In this document: positions 1 to 9,014 of the stretch, piece after piece
Layout of the letters: each line of letters opens with the position of its first letter
How positions within the stretch are numbered: the stretch's first letter is position 1
Assembly: GCA_000310025.1 (NCBI GenBank)
Contig: FN649752.1
Coordinates: 1,362,857 to 1,391,056 of the forward strand
From: Ectocarpus siliculosus
Lineage: Eukaryota > Sar > Phaeophyceae > Ectocarpales > Ectocarpaceae
Direction of reading: 5' to 3'
DNA: 28,200 nt
Position numbers and translations under genes: made by a program
Notes under the pieces: model-generated
The model's input: the letters and a program-made list of their open reading frames with translations, nothing else
The model's database searches: none
What the model was told of the DNA's origin: nothing

Positions 1-2168
1 CGTCATGGCGTTCGCCTCCCAAGTAAGAGTCGCGCCCATTTTCTCCAACACCTGGGGGAATCTTACGTCGCCCTGCGGAAAGAGAGAGAGAGGAAAAGAG
101 AGTAGCAGAAAAAAAAAATGACGAAGGAGCATTGGATACAAGGGGGGGGGGGGAGAGGGAGAGAGATAGCGAGATAGCGGTGCACGGCTTGGCTGTGAGA
201 AACGTTGCGGACCTTCCGAGTTCAGGATTATACCGGGTAAAAGGGTTGCACAATCTCTTACCATCGAGAGATTGTTCGCTCACAAGTTCTACGATATCCC
301 GAAAAAATTCCCGCATTCGATCCTTTGATGACCGTAAGCAAATGGGAGCGGACACCGTTTCAATTCACGTAGCGTAGGAATGCACCCCAAGGACAAGGAC
401 ACGAGGTACAAAAGGTGTGTACGTGGAACGCCCTTGATCCTGCAGCCATCCCCTGCGAACCCGCCGGTAAATATTTATTCAATTTCGCAACCACCATCGA
501 CATCGCAAGATCGGCTCGTAACGTACCTCAGCCAAGGCGCTCAGCAGGAGCACGCGGTTGCTGAGGGACTTGCTGCCCGGCAGCTCGACCTCCCCGGAGA
601 TGAGGGAGATGGGGGACACCGTCAGGCTCTCGAGTCTAGTCGCCGCCGTCGCGCCCATCATCACCTGGAAAACAGAGCCAATTAGCACACTTTTTTGCCA
701 TACATTTTTCTTACAAAGAGCGCAACATACCCATCTCTCCCACAGGCAAGAGTCCGCGGTAGATTAGCAGTGATGAGTGTTTAGTGTTCTCCGGTGACGA
801 ACTTATATTGCTACGGTTCCACCTCTTCGTGTATCGCCCTTTTCATTCTGGGCGTCAACCCGTTACACCTCGCTCTCTGGACACGTATTTGGTCCAACAC
901 GCGAAACAGGGGGGTATTTGGCGCCGTCAGGGCTCGAAAGTGGTCCGTCGTGCCAAACAGCGAAACTGACACCGTCAGGGCTCTTGGATACCCAAAGGAC
1001 GGCCAGATTGGGGTAAGAAAGGGCAGATTGGAGTAAGAAAGGGCAGATTGGGGTAAGAAAGGGCAGATTGGGGTAAGAAAGGGCAGATTGGGGTAAGAAA
1101 GGGCAGATTGGGGGAAGAAAGGGCAGATTGGGTCTTGGCGTGGATGGAAGGAAGAAAGTCCCCCGTAGATGTGCATCACGAGGCCGTCGTTATGTGGGGG
1201 CGGGGGTGCTGCTTCTGCTTGCCGCCGCGACGTTCGGCGTGGTTTCACGGTACGACTGTTGCGCGAATGCCTCCTACTGCTGCTCGTAGCTTCATTTTCG
1301 GCGCTGGGGGCGGCAAAGGAGAGCCGTTGGTATGTAGGGTATGTATCGGTAAGGTATCGAGGCGACGCCGTGGTCTACCTGCGATGACCCGTAACAGCAA
1401 GCAGGCCAACGGCACTTCGGTGTTCGGAATGCTCTGCTGGTGCTACGGGGCACATCTAAATGCACGCTCGGCGAACGGAAGTCTCCCGTGTGCATGGTGC
1501 TACGTCGTCAACCATCCTGCTCAGTATCGGGCAGCGGCTATCGAGAATCAACGCCCATAGATGGTCGACTCTGAGGCTTTGTGCACGGCTTTGCCTGGCT
1601 TATAAACTGTTGTAAACCTCGGTTGGAAACATGCATAACATGCGCGGACGCTGACGATACATTGCCGACTTTCTAGTTATTGTGCTTGCCATTAAGGTGC
1701 TGCGGTATCTGCACAGCAGTAGGTACCGCTCGACTACTGTACAACTGCAGAGCACTCGAGCAACGAAGGCAAACGACTACGTGCCGATTGCACACAGAGC
1801 AGCTAGCCGTGGTCTACATCAGGAGACTGCGTCCACCACGTGCACAAGCTAGTACAGCAGAGACGGGTTTCTCCCTTCCGTGCATTTCCATGACGGTCTG
1901 GCTACCCTTGGTCGAATAAGCGTCCTCCACTTACGCCTTCGTCACTCACATGGCGCTGCCGCCTTCTGCAGTTGCGGCTGCCTCGGACACCAGCCTCGGC
2001 GCCGTTGCTGTGGGGCCGAGCTGAGGCCGCCTGCTGCCGCACGTCAAGCGAGCTCAGTCCTCCCGGCCGCCGCGTGTTCACGGCAGGCGGAACAGCTACG
2101 AATGCGTGCACCGGCTGCACAAGGGCCAGGACACAGCATGTCGCAGCGAGGACTCCTGCATGGTTCAT
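1..2168 (-). CDS. EPSP synthase (3-phosphoshikimate 1-carboxyvinyltransferase), plastid-targeted; partial, central exons not found
   Basis: This enzyme joins phosphoenolpyruvate to shikimate-3-phosphate in the plastid. Three exons are visible on the minus strand: 2168-1950, 664-527 and 72-1 (continuing off the edge). Exon 1 starts at ATG 2168 with a hydrophobic signal peptide ending VQPVHAF, then a basic Ser/Ala-rich stretch, as in heterokont plastid presequences. Its GTGAGT donor is at 1949-1944. Exon 2 has a TTTTCCAG acceptor and GTACGT donor and encodes the family N-terminal signature [14 protein letters not shown]. Exon 3 follows a CCGCAG acceptor and encodes [14 protein letters not shown], from the C-terminal domain. 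All joins are phase 0. Roughly 230-260 residues normally lie between exons 2 and 3, including the GNAGT and SSQ active-site segments, but only 454 bp separate them and none of it resembles EPSPS. Assignment of exon 1 to this gene rests on phase, strand and order. Confidence 0.75.
1001..1132. repeat. Tandem repeat, 20-bp unit, six copies plus a partial
   Basis: Six near-identical 20-bp units of the form GGGCAGATTGGGGTAAGAAA run from 1001 to 1120, with a partial seventh to 1132. The few differences are single bases. The array lies in the long first intron of the EPSP synthase gene, on the strand opposite to the gene. Each unit carries a GGTAAG splice-donor-like hexamer on the plus strand. Confidence 0.95.
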
Positions 2169-2414
2169 GCCTAGTGTAGCTTCCCCTTCTGTGTAAGATG
2201 TTGTGCTAGTGCTGCCGCTGTGCAGGCAAAGACGCACCGACCACACATGCGGCACAACCTCAATTTTTCTCGATACTGTACCGCACGTGCTGCTATCCTC
2301 ACTGCGCATCCCCCCCTACAGCATAGCAGCATAGTGCTCTCGTTCGTTCACCCAGGTACCTCCACTCTCCCCTTCCCTTCGCCATCCCCCTCACGCGGGG
2401 AAAAGACGTTAGTC
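2169..2414. promoter_or_regulatory. Probable shared divergent promoter of the EPSP synthase and zinc-finger genes
   Basis: Only 246 bp separate the two outward-facing start codons (ATG 2168 minus, ATG 2415 plus). The interval must hold both 5' UTRs and core promoters unless untranslated first exons lie elsewhere. It contains CT-rich stretches before 2400. I see no clear TATA box. The role is inferred from position only. Confidence 0.5.
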
Positions 2415-5400
2415 ATGGCGAGCATGACGAGCGCGTGCCGGAATGCCACAAGGGCGGTGCTTTTCGCACGATGGCCATTGATTGCGCCCGCCAGGCTTGT
2501 TGTGCCCGTCGCGCCTGTCGCTGCTGTCCGAGCGCTGAGCTATGCACAAGACGGGGGGCAAGGCGGCGTACCATGGAGTGGGCACGGGAATGACGGGGGA
2601 GGACACGGGGTGACGGGAAGGAGCCACCGTCCCCAGCGTAGAGTGGTCGAGAGGCGACCCGGCGATTGGTGAGTTTGGCAATTGGTGTGTGTAGTAGGAT
2701 GTGCGTCGGGTGCTGCTGTCTCCTGCGTTTGTTGGCTCCAACAGGAGCCTACGGCTGCAGCTGACCGCACAAACTTTCCTCAGCTTTCAGGGTGTTGCCT
2801 CTCCTTGGCTGTCACACAAAGACGGGTGCCCTGCTTGATCGATGCTGCCGGCAACGCTGCTGCTGCTGCTGCAGCGAATTACGGTGCTGGCGCGGGCATG
2901 CTGTGCTGCTCTGCAATTTGGACGTTTGCGCCTCGTCGGTACGGCCGTTGACCACCACTCCCCTTGTACGAACAGGGCACGCAGCATTATAATAGAGCCA
3001 AGCGCCGACTCACCCCCCCCCCCCCCCCCCCGACTCCAATGGCGCCTATCGAGTACCTTAGCCGTTGGTGTTGGCGCAGTTTCCTGAGAACTGGACACAC
3101 AGCTACATACTGCTGTACTTTTTTGCTCTGACAACCGCTTCTTCTTGTCGTCCAAACTCTAATGGGATGGTTTTGCCTCCCATCTCCTGAGCGATGGGAG
3201 AGAGCTCTCCAGCAGATCGGTGGTGGCGCTCGTGCAGAGTAGTTGCGTTGATCTACAGTATACTGGCAACGGGCCGGTACTTCCCTCATCTGCAGGGCTT
3301 GGTCGTTAGTTGTGCATCCTCAATACCATGTCGCATACAATCGAGAACAAAAAAAAATATTATTGTCTATGTGTTGTATACGATACGTATACGATACGAT
3401 ACGGAGGAAATCTGGCAGCTCGTCAGCAGAGCGTGGTGCGGTCTGACAGCAGCTGTCTGGGGCTCTTCGTGAGGTGATGTCTCACACAACACCGACCGTC
3501 TCAGGAGGGCCCCGTGTTCTTTGGCCTACCCCCCTCCCCTCCCGCGCGCGCGCTACCGGTAGATGCTAGTTTACACTCGGTGATATCGATTGGCTTCGTC
3601 ACAGCAGTATGACGCATGATCTAGTCGCCAGTCTCCCGCACTTGGCAGCAAGCACGCGAACGAGCTTGCTTTCTCCCCCTTCCGCATCCATCCCTCCATT
3701 GTGGTCTTCACTCCCGCGGCCGCGATAGCGCCGTATTCGACGGCGTGATGCGCGCGCACACACGCTAGAAGAACAATGCCGAAACGAAGTTCCAAATCCC
3801 TCATGACACCACACGTGAGATCAGAGAAAAGTCGTTTTGCGTGTACGAGGTGTTGGGCGCGTTTCGCGCCGCGACTAAAGGTTTCGTTGAAGCGGCATCC
3901 TGCGTACGGGTGCGTCAGGTGTATGTAGATGGGTGGGGCTGTGATTGCGGCCGGAGCGAGCGAATCAAATGATGTCCAAAATTATCTACATTGTCGGACT
4001 TCTAGACTGAGGACACAAACACCAAACACCGTCCAGCGGTGACTGATGGTTCGCTCGACACACCGATTGCAATGCAACGTTCTAGACCGACCATTTTTCG
4101 TTTATCGTGGATCAAGCTGCGCGGGCGCCCGCAAAAGAAAGCGTCTAATTTATTGTGGTGGTTGCATTGAAGCGCTACATTTTTTTCGAACAGATGGATA
4201 CGTTTTTGACGGGTCTGACAAACTGCGACCTAACCTAGAGATTCATCGAAGCGGCATACTGCTTGCACGGAGTGGCGCGTCAGGTTTAAAGGGGTGGGGC
4301 TGTGATTGCGGCCGGTGCGCGCGAATCAAATGATGTTCAAAATTATCTACATTGTCGGACTTCTAGGCTGAGGACACAAACACCTACACCGTCCAGCGGT
4401 GACTGATGGTTCGCTCGAAACACCGATGCACGATTCTTGGAAAATGTACAAAGAAACACTGAAAGGCTGCCCGTTGGAGATAAAACCACAGTCGAAGGGG
4501 ATGTGTTGAAGTCGTTGCAGTGAGTGAAGGGAAACCGGACATTGCAAGAAGGCGGCCGACCACCGTCCGGTTGTCGTGGATCAAGCTTTGCGGCCGCGCG
4601 CGGGTGAAAGCGTCCAGCTTGTTTTTGTCGTCGCAATGCAACGCTGGAGTGATTTCTCGAACAGATGACGCTGTTTTCGACGGGCTCTCACAAAACTGCC
4701 GGTGTTATTCAAGCCGTCCCCGCTCCCCGCCCTCGTGCCCTGACCTTTGGGAGGGAGTAGCTTACGTAAGATACCACCACCCCTTGGACCAATCTTCGAA
4801 GCCCGATTGCTCTGCAGCACAAACTACTCCTGTAGTGGTGTCCAGGATGAAACTCGTGTCGTCGAGAGCTTTCCAAAATCTTGTGGATTGACTTTGGCTT
4901 CCTCTTGGTTGTTGAGTCATTGTACTCTGAAATGTGCGTCCATTGAGTGTGTGAAGTCGTGTGCAATCCTACGTAAGCGGTATAAGCATTTTACTCAAGA
5001 AGGGGGAATACGGTTGGCGAGAAGGTTCCGCCATCGGAGGTGGTGGATGTGTAGCCCAGAAGCAGGCAATCGAACCAAAGCCAAGACGGCGAAAAGCAAA
5101 AACAGTAATTACCTTCATGTGTCCTCGGGGGTTCCTGTCTCTCTCCTTGCTGTACCATCTGCGGGGGTGCCCTCCCATAGCGAGCAACCGGGCTGGCTTT
5201 GCAGGGTCGACCTTCCTCCTTCATACCATACCAGTACTCATAGCAGTAGTGGTGCGGGCCCGCAGATAAAAGCGAAAGGCTCAAATTTCCGCAACACAAT
5301 GTGAAGAGTGGGTTAACACAGCTCTTTTAGCTTAGCTGGAGATCTCAAGTATCCTGTACTCGACGGCGGTGATGACGTATGAAGTTGAGCTTTGACCCCA

Positions 5401-5870
5401 AATTGACGTGCATTTCCTCGTTCCCGTGCCCTCTACGTGTGCTGCCCTTGACCCTCCTCTCTGCCCGCCGGGGGCCCCGCAGGGACTGCCCGACGTGTGG
5501 CAACCACGTCTTCGCCTCGCGGTCCGTGTGCCCAAGATGCCGGGAACCCAAGCCGTACGAGGAGGGATGGGGGGTCAGCAGTTCCGGCGGCGGTGGGGGG
5601 GGGGGGTACAGGCAGAGAGAGCCGGTGCAGAAAAAGGAGGGCGACTGGGATTGCCCGTCGTGCCAGTTCCACAATTTCGCGAGCCGACAAGTTTGCTACA
5701 GGTGCCAGGCGCCAAGGCCACACGACGCGGACGATTACGGAGATGGAGGCGGTGGACGGCGGGGGGGAGGGGGGTGGGGAAGCGGTGGTGGTGGGGGGGG
5801 TGGTTGGGCCAGCGGTGGTGGCGGTGGAGGTGGGGGTGGGTGGGCTAGCGGAGATGGGGGAGGTTACTGA
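2415..5870 (+). CDS. Two-RanBP2-zinc-finger, glycine-rich protein, probably mitochondrial
   Basis: Two exons, 2415-2668 and 5483-5870, give 213 residues. The donor is ATTG/GTGAGT and the acceptor CCCCGCAG/GGAC; the join rebuilds GDWDCP in frame. Residues 1-43 are Arg/Ala-rich with no acidic residue, typical of a mitochondrial presequence. Finger 1 is W85 with C87, C90, C101, C104; finger 2 is W140 with C142, C145, C156, C159. Both have the CX2CX10CX2C spacing and the NxxFASR core of RanBP2 fingers. Residues 168-213 are almost all Gly with spaced Trp. Such fingers bind single-stranded RNA in ZRANB2, and in plant organelle zinc-finger (OZ) editing factors they occur in organelles, so an organellar RNA-binding role is inferred. 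The start is the first ATG of the presequence. The single intron is 2.8 kb. Confidence 0.85.
3013..3031. repeat. Poly-C tract (19 C) in the zinc-finger gene intron
   Basis: An uninterrupted run of 19 cytosines lies inside the 2.8-kb intron. Similar runs of 10-16 C or G occur at about 139-150, 10008-10018, 20727-20740 and 25667-25682. The exact length may be affected by sequencing. Confidence 0.9.
3885..4706 (+). repeat. Imperfect direct repeat of about 360-470 bp in the zinc-finger gene intron (family D)
   Basis: Two direct copies sit side by side. Copy 1 is about 3885-4245 and copy 2 about 4246-4706. Matching landmarks are GGGTGGGGCTGTGATTGCGG at 3931 and 4292 (offset 361) and CGTGGATCAAGCT at 4106 and 4575 (offset 469). 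Copy 2 thus has about 108 bp (around 4428-4535) absent from copy 1. Part of that segment (about 4466-4530) resembles 12212-12281 in PEX11 intron 1, suggesting a dispersed element. No coding capacity is recognised. Confidence 0.85.
4754..4875 (+). repeat. Dispersed repeat family A, copy 1
   Basis: This copy reads AAGATACCACCACCCCTTGG, then a GAAGCCCGATTGCTCTGCAGCA block, and ends near GTCGAGAGCTTTCC. The same ordered blocks recur at 14826, 24244 and 25403, all on the plus strand. It lies in the zinc-finger gene intron. No ORF of note is present, and it looks like a decayed non-autonomous element. Confidence 0.65.
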
Positions 5871-6884
5871 TGGGTGCCGAGTTTTCGGAGAGCTATATAT
5901 GTTAAGTGGGATGGACGGAGGGTAGTGTATCGTGCAGTCCTTTGCATTTTTAAAGAATCACAGCAGGTGGTGTGTAGATTGCTCTATCGTGGTCTGCCGG
6001 TAAAGCAGCAGATTGCAGTGCGACAGGTAGTGCCAAGTTTGTGGAGATGGAAATAGCTGATTGCGTCCGTCTCTAGTACTTTGTACAAATCGAGTCGTTG
6101 TCGCACGTTGTATACCTGATTTACTGAAAACACCATTTTTTTTCTTTCTCCGCTACGGTCGGGCAGGCTCTAGTGCATAATACCCGTGTTCGCCAGAAGC
6201 GGTGATGTGATGGCAAGGATGGCGAGGCAAGCCGCTAGCCGAGACACGTGATAAAGAGAACGACGTGCGTTGAAGTATCCATACAAGAACTTAATGATAC
6301 TGGTGGACTTGCCCACCATCGCAACTCATGCTGCGTTCTTTGAACGATTTCTGTCGGTTCTCTGCGTTTGTTCCGATTACCTGCCACCACTTCACCTAGG
6401 TTTGAGCATCCTTGGCTGAAAATATATCCTCTGCAGGGAATCCGACAACATATATAGGTTTTAGTGTGGCGTGGGGTACAACTCCTTAAAACTTGGTGTA
6501 TTTTGACGTTTTCATGGCCTCAGGACACTGACTGCCGATCTCTCCAAAAAGGTGGTGGTCAGTACAAATTGCTGTCCGGCAGGAGAGGGCGTGTTCGTCG
6601 CCGTAATTTCGAACCTGCCTGTCCACGAAGAGAGACCAGGTTAGCCATCCCGATAGCCTGGAAACTGGAAACCCAAGTCGCCTTCTTCTCGTTGCGGTCT
6701 ATGGCATCCTGCTCTCTCGACAAGTGCGCCTCCTCATGTAGTGTCTACCGCATATACTTAGCCTCGCTCGCCCAACCGCTCCTGTTCTGTCGTATGCGGC
6801 ACCACCGTATCACGAATACGCCTGGCTTGTACTCAAAACAGTGTGTAAGCTCAATCCAGTCTCTTAGACGAATACGCGGTCCCC

Positions 6885-7010
6885 ATTTGGAAAGCCCAAC
6901 CCCTTGCCCGACCAGATCTCAAATGCTGATCTCAAGCTGCATACAGCAGTGCAAATCAAATGGTGCCTCGAGTATGGCTCGGTAGGAAATCGAAAAATCA
7001 GGGGCCCTCG
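6885..7010 (-). repeat. Dispersed repeat family B, inverted copy
   Basis: Read on the minus strand, this stretch runs through GAGCCATACTCGAGGC, GATTTGCACTGCTGTA and GAGATCAGCATTTGAGA to GGTCGGGCAAGGGGTTGGGC. The same ordered blocks appear on the plus strand at 16675-16790 and, most completely, at 17900-18010. It is the only inverted copy I see in this window. Confidence 0.75.
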
Positions 7011-7756
7011 ACTACCCGTACATGCTGCCGTGCGTGCCTGTTCTGTTTCTGAAACTCAGCCTTTTCTTCGGCTCGCGTACGTAGTACTTCCATTTCCATC
7101 ATCATCGTGGTAATCGTCGCTGCCAAGAAAACAGTGCTCACTTACAGTCTCCACTCTCGTCGATTTTCTTCTGGCACGAGCGAGCGCGATGCCGCGGGGC
7201 ATTCCGAGCAGAGAACGCCGTGTCACGTCGTTAGTTTTCGACCAGCCACGGTTTCCTGGTACATGCCACGTTCTGCTTTGTTTAGCATCGACCATGTTTC
7301 CTCGGCAAGACAGTGAGGCCACGGACGGGCGAGAGTGGCGCCTTGTAGGCACCGAACTGTTTCCAAGGAAAAAGCAAGCGCGGGAGCGGCTTGCTTCCGA
7401 TATCACCAATATCTACATACTAAGGCAAAACCAATAAACAAACATGTCATCACTCATTATGACACGTTCGCATGTCATACTTTAGGATTAATGACAAAGA
7501 GTAACGGCCACCTGAGGACTTCGTAAGGGATCCATCTCTAGTGAAGGCCGTGTACGGTAGCCCCTACTCTCCTCACGATTGAATCGCGCTGAAGTGGTCA
7601 GGAGCACTACATGCACCGGCACGCGATTGCAGAAAACGCACACCCGTTACGTTTATAGGCAAACTGTCAGGTCCGAGGCATTCCACTTGACACTACTACC
7701 GCAAGGGGTGACCGACTTACGCCATGTCGGAAGAAGTCTAAGGTCGATCCCCATCT

Positions 7757-7912
7757 CGGTGAGTTTTTTTTCCCTTTTTGTTTTTCACGTGGCGGACAAA
7801 AGTTCGTGTTCGAACCCTACTTGCCAGGGAGGGTACCACACACCAAGGTTCACACGCTGTGCTAAGATTTTCTACCAAGTGTCGATAGATTAACCAGTTA
7901 ACCACGAGTCCG
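7757..7912 (-). repeat. Probable tRNA-derived SINE (A box, B box, A-rich tail)
   Basis: On the minus strand a pol III A-box-like GTGGTTAACTGG (around 7894-7905) is followed about 78 bp later by a B-box-like GGGTTCGAAC (7807-7816). An A-rich tail of several A runs follows (about 7764-7790). Flanking GGAC and GTCC could form part of an acceptor stem. The body is too long (about 120 nt) and poorly paired for a functional tRNA, so a tRNA-derived SINE or degenerate tRNA is more likely. Confidence 0.4.
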
Positions 7913-9014
7913 GCAGGGAGGGGATAGATACACGCCGTGTTGGTTTCTGGCGAAGAACCCTTCTCTTATCTGTCACTGAAGGAAGCTTTCATTGTCCGTC
8001 TATTTTCTGTCCCCCGCAAGCTTGGTGTGTTTTCTTCGTTTCGTCGGGTATTTTTGCTCGAAACGGACATGCTCCCATCATCAGAGGAACGCGCGGCATC
8101 GGCGCGCTCGCTCACCAGAGAGTCTAACGATAATCGATGCACCACGCCACCGAGTTTGTTTCGAAATTCCGTGGCTGAAAGGAAGTGAGTAGCAAAAATC
8201 AGGGAAAAAATCAAGAGATAAAAAAATTGCCGCCAGTCGCCTGGACCTCCACAGTCAACTGGCAACGACGAGCCCATCCCACATGATAACTTTCAAGACC
8301 TCGGCGTGGCGTGCGTGGTATTTACACATCATGCATGCCTCCCGCGCAACATCGGCATTGCGGGGGAACTTGACCACCACAAGAAGTAAACGCTACGCCT
8401 ACGCAACGTACTTGCATCTCCGCGACCTCTCCACGAAAACAAATTATATCTCTACACACGTGGTTTAGCTCGGGGATAAGTGGATAAACTCATACTTTCC
8501 CGAGGTTCCCTGACCAGCTCTGACGCGATCAGCATGGGGCCTTCACCGACGGCTTGTTGTACTTTCACCCTCGAAACCCCACGAAATTCTTAGCTTAGTG
8601 ATACAAGGCGAGACGAACTGCCATCACAAGGACAACACTCTCTACCGTCACCGCCGACAGAACTCCAAAAACTCATATGGTTGTCTAAACCCACAGAGGG
8701 TCACATGATACGTGCATTCCACATAGCGCGCTCCCATCACCTCGCACCAGTCACCGTCCGATTCCATCACCCATACACCACACAAAAGGGCCTGAAAACA
8801 CATAGACATCCGTAAGCATCGAAATATACGTGACACACCCACAACTGTTACATAGACGAAACACTCTCACATTCCGCAAAAAAAAAATCACGCCGAGGTC
8901 CGCCACTTCCTCCAGTCGCTGCTGGCTTCCTGGCCCTCATCACCCCCGTTGCCCCAACACGACTCTAGCGTAGAACCACAGCAGAGCCGTCTATCCACTC
9001 TGCCGATGATGCCA

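Larger units (their letters stand above)
5871..9014. other. Convergent intergenic spacer without a recognised gene
   Basis: This 3.1-kb interval lies between the stop codons of the plus-strand zinc-finger gene and the minus-strand PEX11 gene, so it should contain both 3' UTRs. I found no conserved protein segment in any frame. It holds an inverted copy of repeat family B (about 6885-7010), a probable SINE (about 7757-7912) and AT-richer sequence. The open frames here are short, lack splice-supported continuation and resemble nothing I know. Confidence 0.6.

Noticed and set aside
811-1248. 145-codon minus-strand open frame with a repeating Pro/Leu/Ser pattern
   Set aside because: The pattern is only the translation of the 20-bp tandem repeat inside the EPSP synthase intron.
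5408-5925. Long open frames overlapping the zinc-finger exon in other frames
   Set aside because: They are shadows of the zinc-finger frame, which is fixed by the CX2CX10CX2C motifs and the splice join.
6464-6985. 173-codon plus-strand frame
   Set aside because: Its 3' part is an inverted copy of repeat family B, the composition is not protein-like, and no conserved segment is present.
7966-8277. Minus-strand frame with a possible membrane segment
   Set aside because: It is short, has no recognised similarity or splice-supported continuation, and lies in a probable 3' UTR or spacer. It cannot be excluded as a lineage-specific gene.
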